A stretch of DNA of 64,000 nt, taken from positions 62,001 through 126,000 of the forward strand of contig DATMFV010000051.1 of NCBI GenBank assembly GCA_035555975.1, written 5' to 3'. The stretch comes from DATMFV01 sp035555975 (GTDB lineage Bacteria > Verrucomicrobiota > Verrucomicrobiia > Chthoniobacterales > Chthoniobacteraceae). The translations under genes were made by a program, and so were the position numbers. Shown piece by piece: positions 8,307 to 17,034 of this stretch (position 1 is the stretch's first letter; every line of letters begins with the position of its first letter). The notes below the pieces were generated by a model, which worked only from the letters and a program-made list of their open reading frames with translations, was not told the origin of the DNA and made no database searches.

Positions 8307-9043
8307 ACCGCTTCCCCCAACGGCTTCGACGCGACGGGTTTACCCTGTTGGAACTGGTGATCACCCTGGTGATCGTCGGCGTCCTCACCAGCCTTCTGTT
8401 TCCATTGCTCAAGGGCGCCCGGGAGAGCGGCGACGCGGGGCGGTGCACCTCGAACCTCAAGCAAATCGGCGTGGCGGTCGGCTCCTACATGAACGATCAC
8501 CAGGGAACCTTCCCGGTCAGCCGGTTGCAGTACACGATGGATAAGAACGGGAGCAAGAAAACGGTCTCGTTTCTTCCCGATCTCCTCAAACGTCTCGACT
8601 ACCTGCCGGTTGAAGAGATCAACGCCGTCTGGTGGTGTCCCGGGGACCGGTTGCGCCCGGAAAAGATGCGCAAGTATTCCTATGGCCTCAACCAGCAGCT
8701 TGGTGGCGGCAAGGCCAATCCGTTGACCTGGGACGGTCAGCCCAATCCCGAGTACGACGCGCGTTATGCCAGGCTTTCCGGCGTGGTCGCGCCGCTCTCG
8801 CGGATCATTTACGCGGTCGATTACGTGGACCGGCGCGACGAGGGGAAATGGAGCAGCGTCGTCACCGGCGGGTGCTGGCCGCTCAAAGCCAAGTCGTCAC
8901 CCGAGGCCGACCTCATGATCAACCAGATCGACATGACCCGCCACGGCAAACGGGCCAACGCGCTTTTCCTCGACGGTTCGGTCCGCGCCCTCGGTTACGA
9001 AGAGATCGCCGGAACCGCATCGTATCATATTTCGCCGGAATAG
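8303..9043 (+). CDS. pseudopilin with N-terminal methylation motif and H-X9-DG C-terminus (cassette A)
   Basis: This 246-aa protein begins with a short basic leader and the type IV prepilin motif GFTLLELVITLVIVG (cleaved after the Gly, Phe methylated). The SNLKQIG segment that follows is typical of the PVC DUF1559-like family. The C-terminus carries the family's H-X9-DG motif (HGKRANALFLDG). It is exported and inserted in the inner membrane, probably as part of a type II secretion-like or pilus-like fibre. The ATG overlaps the stop of the 1253-aa enzyme gene in an ATGA, so the two are translationally coupled. Confidence 0.9.
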   Translation: MNRFPQRLRRDGFTLLELVITLVIVGVLTSLLFPLLKGARESGDAGRCTSNLKQIGVAVGSYMNDHQGTFPVSRLQYTMDKNGSKKTVSFLPDLLKRLDYLPVEEINAVWWCPGDRLRPEKMRKYSYGLNQQLGGGKANPLTWDGQPNPEYDARYARLSGVVAPLSRIIYAVDYVDRRDEGKWSSVVTGGCWPLKAKSSPEADLMINQIDMTRHGKRANALFLDGSVRALGYEEIAGTASYHISPE

Positions 9044-9112
9044 GGCCTCCGCGCCGACTGTCGGCGTTGGACTTCGCTCCGCGCGAGTCCCTCTCCCCCC
9101 CAGAGTCCCACG

Positions 9113-9144
9113 AAAAAGGCCGCTTCCGGAGAAGCGACCTTTTG
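9113..9144. terminator. bidirectional terminator between cassette A and transaldolase
   Basis: AGGCCGCTTC (9117-9126) and GAAGCGACCT (9131-9140) form a stem with one mismatch and a four-base loop. It is flanked by AAAAA on the left and TTTT on the right. It can therefore stop transcripts from the pseudopilin on the plus strand and from the transaldolase on the minus strand. Confidence 0.65.
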
Positions 9145-9169
9145 ACAATCCAAAGGGTTGCTTTTTCCC

Positions 9170-10153
9170 TTACAGCACCCCGGCGATGTACTTCTCGAGC
9201 TTCACGATGTCGGCGGCGAACTTGCGGATGCCTTCCGCCGTCTTTTCCGTCGCCATCGCGTCGTCGTTGACGAGGTAGCGGAAGGTCTTTTCGTCGAGCG
9301 CGAGTTTTTCGATGTCGCTCGCCTTGGCGGTTTCGGGATTGAGCTTGCGTTCCAGCGGCTCGTTGCTTTCCGAGAGCTTGGCGAGAAGGTCGGGGCTGAT
9401 CGTCAGCAGGTCGCACCCGGCGAGTTCCACGATCTGGCTCGTATTGCGGAAGCTTGCGCCCATCACTTCGGTTTCGTAGCCGAACTTCTTGTAGTAATTG
9501 TAGATCGTCGTCACCGACTGGACGCCCGGGTCTTCCGCGCCGGTGTAGTCGCGCTTTTCGGCGGCCTTATACCAGTCGTAGATCCGCCCGACAAACGGCG
9601 AGATGAGCTGCACCTTCGCCTCGGCACACGCCACGGCCTGCGGGAGCGAGAAGAGGAGCGTCAGGTTGCACCGGATGCCTTCCCTGGTGAGGACTTCGGC
9701 GGCGCGAATCCCTTCCCACGTGGAGGCGATCTTGATCAAAACCCGTTCGCGCGGCGTCCCGGCGGCTTCGTAGAGGGAGATCAGGTGACGCGCCTTGGCG
9801 ATGCTTCCTTCCACGTCAAACGAGAGGCGGGCGTCGGTCTCGGTCGAGACGCGGCCCGGCACGATTTTCAGGATTTCCTGACCGAAGGCGACGAGCAGGT
9901 GGTCGATGGTGTCTTCGATCTGCGCCGCGCCGCTCAGGCCCGCGCCGCGCCGGTCGGCGACCACCTTGTCGAGCAGGTAGCGGTACTCGGCCTTCTGCGA
10001 GGCGGCAAAGATCAGGCTCGGGTTGGTGGTCGCGTCCTGCGGATGAAACGCGCGGATGGACTCGAAATCGCCGGTGTCAGCCACAACGGTGGTGAAGCCT
10101 TTGAGGGCGTCGAGCTGGTTGGTGGCGGTGGCGGTATTGGCAGGTGCACTCAT
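9170..10153 (-). CDS. tal: transaldolase
   Basis: This 327-aa cytoplasmic enzyme transfers a dihydroxyacetone unit between sugar phosphates in the non-oxidative pentose phosphate pathway. TVVADTGDFESI and DATTNPSLI near the N-terminus are family signatures. ERVLIKIASTWEGI holds the Schiff-base lysine (the Lys of LIKIASTWEG). The length matches TalB-type enzymes. It stands alone as a minus-strand transcription unit ending in a hairpin terminator at 9113-9144. Confidence 0.95.
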   Translation of the reverse strand: MSAPANTATATNQLDALKGFTTVVADTGDFESIRAFHPQDATTNPSLIFAASQKAEYRYLLDKVVADRRGAGLSGAAQIEDTIDHLLVAFGQEILKIVPGRVSTETDARLSFDVEGSIAKARHLISLYEAAGTPRERVLIKIASTWEGIRAAEVLTREGIRCNLTLLFSLPQAVACAEAKVQLISPFVGRIYDWYKAAEKRDYTGAEDPGVQSVTTIYNYYKKFGYETEVMGASFRNTSQIVELAGCDLLTISPDLLAKLSESNEPLERKLNPETAKASDIEKLALDEKTFRYLVNDDAMATEKTAEGIRKFAADIVKLEKYIAGVL

Positions 10154-10309
10154 GGTCGGTTAAAATTGGATCGAAAAAACAAGGTTGTTAAACAAAGTCG
10201 TGCGCGAGGCGTCGGGCGACCTTCCCCAACGTAGCGGATGCAGCGCGTTTCCCGCAAGTTCTCTTTCGAAGGGCGGGGCCGGTCCGCGTGTGGAGACGCG
10301 ACGGGGCGA

Positions 10310-13123
10310 TCAATCGCCGGCGGAGGACGCAAAGGAAAAGGTGATGGAAAAACGTTTCCGCTCCCCGGCTTTCCAGACGGTCGGCAGGGCGAGCGAGAGC
10401 GGGCGCAATAACGTCGGCCGGGTGGCGTGGAGGGCAAAGCCTTCCGCCCCGGCCCGCCGGACGGTGCGCGGTGGGTCCAGCCGGAGGTGATGAATCCCCG
10501 TTTTTTCCGAAGCCTTCAGGCGGAGGGCCGCCACGTCGCTCACGGGTGCGGCTTCGATTTCCTGCATGGCGTCGGTCCTGGCCTGGATGGCGAATTCCTT
10601 TTCCTGCGTGAGAGGAAGGGTTTCCTCCAGTGCGTCGAGGGTGATCTCCCGCGAGGCGGAAATCTCCAGTTCGATAGCGATTTCTTTCGGGCCGAACCGA
10701 TAGGTGCGCGTATAACTCAAGGGAACCCCGAGCATTTTGCCTTCCACCGTCACAGTCCAATCCTCGGGAGAGACTTCGCGGACCTGTGTGGCCCAGTAGT
10801 CGTTTTTAAACGGTTTGCCTTTGTGGGTGGCGATGAGCGAATGGGCGGCGTAGGAGCCGAGATTGCGCCCGATCAGCGTCGGTCCGGCTTCCCGGCTCCA
10901 GAGCAGCCCGAGCCCGCCGCCGTTCTGTGGATACTGTTGGCGGATGTCGTCCTTGACCCGTTTGCGCATCCACTCGGGCATCGTGCTTCCGGCGTAGACC
11001 ATGGCGTAGTAATCTCCCCTGCGGACACAGAAGAACTCGTCGCCGAAATTGCGAAAGAACGCTTCCTTTTCTTCCGCAGGGAGGCGGCCTTTTTGGATGG
11101 TCGCCGGAAAGTATTTCCAGACGGAGTACTTCCCCAGTGAACGTGCAAGCGTGGACGTCGGGAGGTCAAAAGCATTGGCCGGGTTATACCTGAACCGGCT
11201 GCGGAACTGCTTCAGAGCGTCGGGAGCTTCCGGGCTGATGAAGTAGCCAAACCCGGCGCGCAGACCGGCTTCGGGCAGACGATCCGCCATGAAGACAAAC
11301 CCCGCGCCCCATTGCGGCTTCCACCAGCTCCCTTGCGTGCGGTGCGAAAAATCGAAAGCACCGTAGCCCGGTTGGTGCGGGTCAGTCGGGTGGGGGACGA
11401 TCGTGTGGTTGAAAAAGGCGTAGGAGCGTTGGACTGAACGGACGAGATCGGGGTCGTTGAGGTCCCTGGCCAGTTCGGCAAGTTCCTTTAAGGTGATGCC
11501 GTTGTAGGTGGCGTCGGGGCCGCCTGCCTCGGTGTGATAACCGGCGGGCTGGAGGCCTCCTCCCGCTTCAATGTCGGTTTGAACGCCGTCGCCGGTGGGG
11601 CTTCCGTTTAAAATCCAGCGCAGATGCTTCCGGGTCCAGTCGCGGTAATGCTCGTCGCCGGAGCCTTTCCAGACCTGCGCGATCCCGGCGGGCAGATTCA
11701 GCCACTGGTTGGTAACCAGCCCGACCCGGCCGACCAGATGGCGGTCGGCCAGCGCGTGCATGGCCTGGTCGATGACATGTTTTTCCCGCTCGGGCAGCCA
11801 TGGGCCGATGATGGAATACGCCCGGGTCGACCAGTTGAAATGAAACGCCCGTGCGCCGCCGTAGTAACCGAGGACGCTCGGTTCGAGAAGTTCGCTCGGG
11901 CGGATCATCATGACATCCTGTAAAAGGGCGATGACGATGCGGCGCAACAGGGCGGGGTGCCGGTAAAGTGGATTGAACGGCTCGTCCATGACATAGACGG
12001 CGGCGAGCATGGTCGCCTGTCGGGAGCCTTGCTGGATGCCGAGACTGCTCCGGACCCGGCGTTCGAAATGGGTCGCGCCGCTGCGAAAATCGTCGCCGAA
12101 GGCTTCTTCCCGCCGGTAAAACTGTGCGGGATGCGCGGAACGTTCAAGCCCGGTGCCGAAATGTCGCCAGACGTGGATCGCTCCAAACCATGGGCTCTTC
12201 GGGTCGAGATTCTGGGCGGCGGTGACCGGCTTCAGGTTGGCGTAATCGCCGCCGGGGCCAAAGAGCTGGAGATTGCGCGCCGGTTCGGCTTCCCACTCTT
12301 TGGCAAACTGCGCCAGATCGGGCAAGGGAACCTCGTAGTCGGCGGCGGGAAGCTGGCGGTATTCCTCCAGCAGACGCCACGCGGCTTCCTGCCACGGAAA
12401 GAAGCAGAGGATGCCGCCATCAAGCTGTTGGACCGCTCCGCCGACCGCTTTGGCCGCTTCCGGAGAGGCGGCGAGCGGCACCGGGGCGGCTCCGGCAAAG
12501 CCGAGGGTGGCGCGTTTGCCTTTGGCGCTCACGCTCACGCTCCAGATCTCCCCGACATGCCCGGCGACCGGCACGGCGGTTCCTCCCTCGGCGAGCGGGA
12601 CCGGCTGGCCTTCGGCGTTGAGGATCTCTTCGAGGTTGGCCTCTTCGTCGGGCACGAAAACAAGCTCTTTCATGCCGGGCGGAACCACGAAATAAAAACG
12701 GGAGCGCCCTTCGGGCAGGATCAACCCGACGGGGTGGCCGCTGAAAGCCACCGGGAGGTTGACCTCCACTTCGAGGGTTCCCTGAAAAGCGGTCCACGTC
12801 AGACGGTAGATGCCGGGCCGGGCGGCGGGGATCTCCACTTCCCACGGAAGTTCCTTGCCGCCGGTTTCCACGAGATCGCTCTCCAGCCGCCCGACGACCT
12901 CGCCGTCCGGCGCTTCGATCCGTGCGACCACCGGGTCAAACGGCTCGCCGTGGCTATGCGTGGTCCAGCGGGCTTTGAGCCGCAGCGGCGTGGCGCCGTC
13001 TGCCGCATAGTAGAGGGTGAGGCCATCCCGCATACGCAGGGAGAGGGTTTCCGCCCCACGGGCGGGGAGCAGCATCAAGAGGAAGAGCAACAGGGCGGAA
13101 AGGCGGGGGATGGGAGGGTGCAT
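10310..13123 (-). CDS. secreted (alpha/alpha)-toroid polysaccharide lyase-like protein (cassette B)
   Basis: The 937-aa product starts with a signal peptide (LSALLLFLLMLLPARGA). Residues of about 25-250 are beta-rich. A central helical part (about 280-620) contains NQWLNLPAG, GYHTEAGGPDATYNG and the HRTQGSWWKPQWG region. A C-terminal beta-sandwich follows, the layout of polysaccharide lyases such as the heparinase, PL8 and PL21 types. His and Tyr in AGYHTEAGG could be catalytic, but I cannot name the family or substrate. The in-frame extension upstream to 13687 is a shadow of the pseudopilin gene. The gene is last in a four-gene minus-strand operon. Confidence 0.7.
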   Translation of the reverse strand: MHPPIPRLSALLLFLLMLLPARGAETLSLRMRDGLTLYYAADGATPLRLKARWTTHSHGEPFDPVVARIEAPDGEVVGRLESDLVETGGKELPWEVEIPAARPGIYRLTWTAFQGTLEVEVNLPVAFSGHPVGLILPEGRSRFYFVVPPGMKELVFVPDEEANLEEILNAEGQPVPLAEGGTAVPVAGHVGEIWSVSVSAKGKRATLGFAGAAPVPLAASPEAAKAVGGAVQQLDGGILCFFPWQEAAWRLLEEYRQLPAADYEVPLPDLAQFAKEWEAEPARNLQLFGPGGDYANLKPVTAAQNLDPKSPWFGAIHVWRHFGTGLERSAHPAQFYRREEAFGDDFRSGATHFERRVRSSLGIQQGSRQATMLAAVYVMDEPFNPLYRHPALLRRIVIALLQDVMMIRPSELLEPSVLGYYGGARAFHFNWSTRAYSIIGPWLPEREKHVIDQAMHALADRHLVGRVGLVTNQWLNLPAGIAQVWKGSGDEHYRDWTRKHLRWILNGSPTGDGVQTDIEAGGGLQPAGYHTEAGGPDATYNGITLKELAELARDLNDPDLVRSVQRSYAFFNHTIVPHPTDPHQPGYGAFDFSHRTQGSWWKPQWGAGFVFMADRLPEAGLRAGFGYFISPEAPDALKQFRSRFRYNPANAFDLPTSTLARSLGKYSVWKYFPATIQKGRLPAEEKEAFFRNFGDEFFCVRRGDYYAMVYAGSTMPEWMRKRVKDDIRQQYPQNGGGLGLLWSREAGPTLIGRNLGSYAAHSLIATHKGKPFKNDYWATQVREVSPEDWTVTVEGKMLGVPLSYTRTYRFGPKEIAIELEISASREITLDALEETLPLTQEKEFAIQARTDAMQEIEAAPVSDVAALRLKASEKTGIHHLRLDPPRTVRRAGAEGFALHATRPTLLRPLSLALPTVWKAGERKRFSITFSFASSAGD

Positions 13124-13151
13124 GGCGGTCGTGAAAAAAAGAGGCTTTCTG

Positions 13152-13877
13152 TTATTGGGGCAGGTGGGTAATCCCCATCGGTTTGCCGCCACCGAGGTAG
13201 GCGGGATCGGGTTCCCTGCGCTGGATGGCGTAGTACCACCATTGATGATAAAGGCGGCCATCCCCGGCGGAGATTCTTTCCACATGCCCGTCAAGGAAGG
13301 CGCAGTGGATGGCTCCGTTGTGGCGAAGCGGGAGGTGCGGTTTGCCCGGCGTCCAGGTGCCGGTGAAACCGTCCCAGAGAAGGGGCCGCTCTGAAGGGCG
13401 GGTGTAGAAGCTGGCGTAGGCGACATCCTTGTCGGGAGAGCAGAGATCGTAATCCGGGCCGCCGTTGGGGCTGGTGGTGAGTTGGTTGAAGCGGACGGAG
13501 GGACAGACTTCCGTCGGTTCAAAAAGGTAGCCGCCGCCCTGGGAAGCGGGTCGCCAGATCCAGTTCGGCGTTCCGGGGCGGTAGTTGCGCCGCAGGAGCC
13601 GCACGCCCTGGCCGCTGTGGCCTTCCGCCTCCGGGTGGGAAGAGCCATGATGCATGGGCGGCGGTTTTCCGTTGTGTTCGTGTTCATAGAGCCGATGGGC
13701 CGTCGCCAGCCGCTTGAGGTTGGCGATGCAACCTGCCGAGGCGGCGTGGGAGCGGATCATGCGGATCGCCGGAAGGACCAGCGCTGCCAGGATGCCGCCC
13801 AGGGCGAGGACGGCCAGCAGTTCGCCCAGGGAAAAAGCGTGCCGCCGGGCCGTTCCGGGGAGAGGGGGCGGGTTCAT
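13152..13877 (-). CDS. pseudopilin with H-X9-DG C-terminus (cassette B)
   Basis: This 241-aa protein starts with a 13-residue basic leader and a prepilin-like segment, AFSLGELLAVLALGGILAAL. The usual Gly at the cleavage site is Ala here, and the usual T-L-x-E is S-L-G-E-L. The motif H-NGAIHCAFL-DG near residue 205 is the H-X9-DG signature. It is probably inserted in the inner membrane and assembled with a type II secretion-like machine. Its start overlaps the end of the FAD oxidoreductase gene by four bases, so it is translationally coupled. It precedes the secreted lyase-like gene. Confidence 0.88.
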   Translation of the reverse strand: MNPPPLPGTARRHAFSLGELLAVLALGGILAALVLPAIRMIRSHAASAGCIANLKRLATAHRLYEHEHNGKPPPMHHGSSHPEAEGHSGQGVRLLRRNYRPGTPNWIWRPASQGGGYLFEPTEVCPSVRFNQLTTSPNGGPDYDLCSPDKDVAYASFYTRPSERPLLWDGFTGTWTPGKPHLPLRHNGAIHCAFLDGHVERISAGDGRLYHQWWYYAIQRREPDPAYLGGGKPMGITHLPQ

Positions 13878-15163
13878 GGCGAGCGAGGATTACCAAAAAC
13901 TTCCTCAAAGGGAATCCCGCGTGGGGAGCATCCCTTGAGCGCGGCATAGGCGGCGGCCTTCCCTGCGGCTTCGCCGGTGGCCACGGCATTGCCGGTGACC
14001 CGGTAGCTGGCATGGGCGAAAAAACTGCCGCTGATGCAGCGCCCGGCCAGGAAGAGGTTGTCGAGATCGCGCGCGATCAGGGCGCGCAGCGGGATGTCGT
14101 ACGGCAGGTGGGGGATGCGCTCGTGCCCGTAAGAGCCGCCCTCGGACCGGCGCACGCTGTGGACATCGACGCCGAAGGTGGCTCGGGCGACCGCGTCGGG
14201 GTGCTGCCGCCCGGTACTTACGTCGTCGTTGTCGATCCGGTAATCGCCATGAATCCGGCGGCCTTCGCGCACGCCGATGTGCGCTGCCGTCGTCACCAGT
14301 TCCACGTTGCGCCAGCCCTCTCCGGGGAATGCCTTCATCGCGGCGACGACCCGGCGGATCTCGCGGCGGCCTTCGATGCTGGCGCGGGTCAGGTCGCGGG
14401 CGTCGAGCGCCGAACATTCGTAGGCATGGTGGATCATCAGGGCGGTGGTCCCGTTGGGTAGCCGGAAGAGGCTCGGGCAGGTGTAGCTCGACGGAGCGCC
14501 CGCCTCGCATAACTTCCGGTAGAAGAGCTTTTTATCGACGCTGTAGGGGCTGGTCGGACTGACGAGCGGGGGGTGGCGCGCCTCCTGCGGCACGTTGGCA
14601 ATCAGCGCCATGAGGGTCATCGGCTGGGTCAACCCATCCTGCGGGCGGCCGAGATCGAAGCCGCACCCGGCCATCGCACCGAGGTCGCCGTCGCCCGTGG
14701 TGTCGATGAACTGCCGCGCGCCGAGGGCGAAACGGCCCTCCTTGGCTTCGAGGATGAGGTGCCGCAGGCGGCGGTCCTGCGTCTGCGCCGCTGCCAGCCG
14801 GGTGTAGAGGCGGACTTTGACCCCCGCGCTTTCGCACAACTCTTCGAGGAGGACCTTCATCGCCTCCGCTTCGTAGAGATCGCGGTCGGGCTGGATCGCT
14901 CCCATGGCGCGGAGCCGCTCGCGCAGTTCCGGCATCAACCCTGTTTTGTTGCTGCCATCAAGGATGATCGAAAGGAGACCCGAGGTCCAGACGCCGCCGA
15001 GGCACCCCTGGGCTTCAACCAGGCAGGTATCGGCCCCGGCGCGTGCGGCGGCGATGGCGGCGGCCACCCCGGCCGGTCCGCCGCCGCAGACGACGACATC
15101 GTGAGTGGCGGCAACAGGAAGGCGACGGGCGGGTTCTTCGATCAGGGGCGGGCGGTGGTTCAT
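13874..15163 (-). CDS. FAD-dependent oxidoreductase (FAD_oxidored family)
   Basis: This 429-aa protein begins its Rossmann fold with VVCGGGPAGVAAAIAAARAG and continues with the family's CLGGVWTSGLLS segment. FIDTTGDGDLGAMAGC and a late LFLAGRCISGSFFAHASYR complete the FAD-binding signature. These proteins are common in PVC and soil bacteria beside sugar-degradation genes, but their substrates are mostly unknown. The ATG at 15163 gives the best fit and overlaps the stop of the preceding PEP-CTERM gene. The longer reading from 15229 lies inside that gene. It is probably cytoplasmic, as no export signal is seen. Confidence 0.85.
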   Translation of the reverse strand: MNHRPPLIEEPARRLPVAATHDVVVCGGGPAGVAAAIAAARAGADTCLVEAQGCLGGVWTSGLLSIILDGSNKTGLMPELRERLRAMGAIQPDRDLYEAEAMKVLLEELCESAGVKVRLYTRLAAAQTQDRRLRHLILEAKEGRFALGARQFIDTTGDGDLGAMAGCGFDLGRPQDGLTQPMTLMALIANVPQEARHPPLVSPTSPYSVDKKLFYRKLCEAGAPSSYTCPSLFRLPNGTTALMIHHAYECSALDARDLTRASIEGRREIRRVVAAMKAFPGEGWRNVELVTTAAHIGVREGRRIHGDYRIDNDDVSTGRQHPDAVARATFGVDVHSVRRSEGGSYGHERIPHLPYDIPLRALIARDLDNLFLAGRCISGSFFAHASYRVTGNAVATGEAAGKAAAYAALKGCSPRGIPFEEVFGNPRSP

Positions 15164-15849
15164 AGGGCGTTTCGGAAGCGGCGGCGGGTGATGAGAAAGG
15201 TTCCACCGGCAGCGACCATCAGCAGCCACCCGGCGGAAGGCTCGGGGATGGCTTGCGTGACCCCTTCGAGTACGAAGTTGTCCATCCGGAGCCAGCCGCT
15301 GGTGGGGATGGTTTCGAGGTAGATGTGGAGCCGGAAGGTAATGGAGGTCAGGTTGTCAAACTGATCCCCCAGCGGGACCGCAAACGCGGAATAGACCGGC
15401 GTGGAGTTCCCCTCTTCGATGAGCCGGGAGGCGACGGTTCCGCCCCCGGCGAGCGGCAGGCTGGCGGCAAAGCCGTCGACGCTGGTGCGGATCTCGACAT
15501 GGACGCTCAGGTCGGCATCCCGGGCGCTCCCCCCAAGGTCGAAATGGAAGGCGTCGAGCCGAAGGGTAAACCCGTCTTCGGCCTCCACGGTAAAGGTCAG
15601 GTACTTGCCGGAGTCGAAGGCGGCGATTTTGTTGGTCGAACCGACGTAGGCATTCCCCGCGCTTCCGCCGAAACCGTAGGTCGGGGCGACGCCGACCCAC
15701 GACGGATTGCTTGCGGAGAGACGGGCGTCGTAAACGACCGGCGCACCGCTCGATACGTTGACCGGGAAAGGGTATTCCACGACCACGGCGGCGGAAACCC
15801 ATTGGCAGAGGGCCAGGCTCAGAAGGCAGAGGAGGAAGGATGTTTTCAT
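15160..15849 (-). CDS. PEP-CTERM surface protein (cassette B)
   Basis: The 229-aa product has a signal peptide (about residues 1-20, ending VSAA), a beta-rich body without a recognised domain, and a C-terminal IPEPS, hydrophobic helix and RRRFRNAL exosortase signal. It is the first gene of the minus-strand operon (PEP-CTERM, FAD oxidoreductase, pseudopilin, lyase-like protein). The ATG at 15849 directly begins the signal peptide; the frame stays open further upstream but crosses the promoter region and the divergent LacI gene. Expression is probably governed by the divergent LacI regulator through the inverted repeat at 15931-15954. Confidence 0.85.
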   Translation of the reverse strand: MKTSFLLCLLSLALCQWVSAAVVVEYPFPVNVSSGAPVVYDARLSASNPSWVGVAPTYGFGGSAGNAYVGSTNKIAAFDSGKYLTFTVEAEDGFTLRLDAFHFDLGGSARDADLSVHVEIRTSVDGFAASLPLAGGGTVASRLIEEGNSTPVYSAFAVPLGDQFDNLTSITFRLHIYLETIPTSGWLRMDNFVLEGVTQAIPEPSAGWLLMVAAGGTFLITRRRFRNAL

Positions 15850-15930
15850 GAGAGGGGAGGAACGGATGGTTTCGGACGGATGGTTGCCGCCGTGACTCTT
15901 CACCCCGGGCGATGTCGGGAGAAAGCGATC

Positions 15931-15954
15931 TTTCATTCTTATCAATGAATGAAA
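15931..15954. promoter_or_regulatory. candidate LacI operator between cassette B operon and its regulator
   Basis: TTTCATTC (15931-15938) and GAATGAAA (15947-15954) are perfect inverted repeats separated by eight bases. They lie midway in the 144-base gap between the divergent PEP-CTERM operon and the LacI-family gene. The place and symmetry suit an operator for the adjacent regulator, although the long spacer is unlike the classic CG-centred LacI site. Confidence 0.5.
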
Positions 15955-15993
15955 CCTTGAAATCGGGGCGACCGCCCACCATGGTGTCGGGTC

Positions 15994-17034
15994 ATGGCCG
16001 GAAGCGTCAGCATGTCGGATGTCGCCCGCCGGGCCGGGGTGCACCAGAGCACGGTCTCCCTTGCCCTGCGCAATGATCTGCGCCTGCCGGTTGCCACCCG
16101 CGAACGCCTTCAGGCGCTCGCCCGCGAAATGGGGTATCGGCCCAATCCGCTCGTTTCCGCGTTGATCTCCGAGAGGAAACGGCGCGGCGCAAGAGGGGGC
16201 CGGGGAAGTGTGCTGGCGTTCCTGACCAGCCACCAGGTCAGGGGGCAGTGGCGTCACTCCCCCGTCTACCATCAGCTTTTTGAGCGGATGGTGGCGTGCG
16301 CGGACGAGCGCGGCTACGGGTTGGAGGAGTTCTGGCTCGGGGAACCGGGGATGACCCCGGGACGCATGAAGCGGATTCTGGAACACCGGGGCATCCGCGG
16401 GATCGTCGTCTGCCCGCTTCAGGGGACCAGCCATACGCTGGATTTCGACTTCTCATCGTTCGCGGCGGTGGCACTCGGTTATACCTTGCGGGCTCCGGTG
16501 CTCGATCATGTCTCGCCGGATTACGGGGCCAACATGACGCTCGCCGTGACGCGCCTGCTCGAAGAGGGTTTCCGGCGCGTGCTCTTCATCACGACGCAGG
16601 ATATGGAGGAGCGCGTCAACCATCTCGCGCTGGGGGCTTACCTGGTGCAGCGGTATTTGCGGCCGGGGAAGGTGCTGGCTCCGCAGGTATTGCAGGAATG
16701 GTCGAAGGCCGCGCTTTCACGCCGGCTCGCGGCACAGCGTCCCGAGGTGATCTTGACCTCCATTCTGAGCCATAAGACCGCCTTCAAAAGCTGGTTTGGA
16801 GAGCGTTACCCGGTCGTTATTCTCGATTGCCACTGCTCCTCCGTGGTTCCGGAAGGGATCATCCGTTCAGTGGACGAGGAGGCGCAGGCGGCCATTTCAT
16901 TTGTGACCAGCCAGGTGGAGCGGGCGCGCTTCGGGCTCCCTTCCAGGCCGCGCAGCATTCTTATTTCGGGCCGATGGAGCGACAATATTTTCCCCGTCGA
17001 CCCGCACCCCGCGGCAAGCCACGGCTCACGGTGA
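15994..17034 (+). CDS. LacI family transcriptional regulator (cassette B)
   Basis: This 346-aa protein starts with the LacI helix-turn-helix and hinge: VSMSDVARRAGVHQSTVSLALRND at residues 4-27, then MGYRPNPLVSALISERKRR. The rest resembles the PurR/LacI ligand-binding core. It probably represses or activates the divergent minus-strand operon at 10310-15849 in response to a sugar released by that operon's enzymes. The gene ends in a nine-base tail-to-tail overlap with the next, convergent gene. The inducer cannot be deduced. Confidence 0.88.
   Translation: MAGSVSMSDVARRAGVHQSTVSLALRNDLRLPVATRERLQALAREMGYRPNPLVSALISERKRRGARGGRGSVLAFLTSHQVRGQWRHSPVYHQLFERMVACADERGYGLEEFWLGEPGMTPGRMKRILEHRGIRGIVVCPLQGTSHTLDFDFSSFAAVALGYTLRAPVLDHVSPDYGANMTLAVTRLLEEGFRRVLFITTQDMEERVNHLALGAYLVQRYLRPGKVLAPQVLQEWSKAALSRRLAAQRPEVILTSILSHKTAFKSWFGERYPVVILDCHCSSVVPEGIIRSVDEEAQAAISFVTSQVERARFGLPSRPRSILISGRWSDNIFPVDPHPAASHGSR

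Noticed and set aside
11957..13171. Plus-strand frame of 404 codons
   Set aside because: It is antisense to the 937-aa lyase-like gene, which has a signal peptide and operon context.
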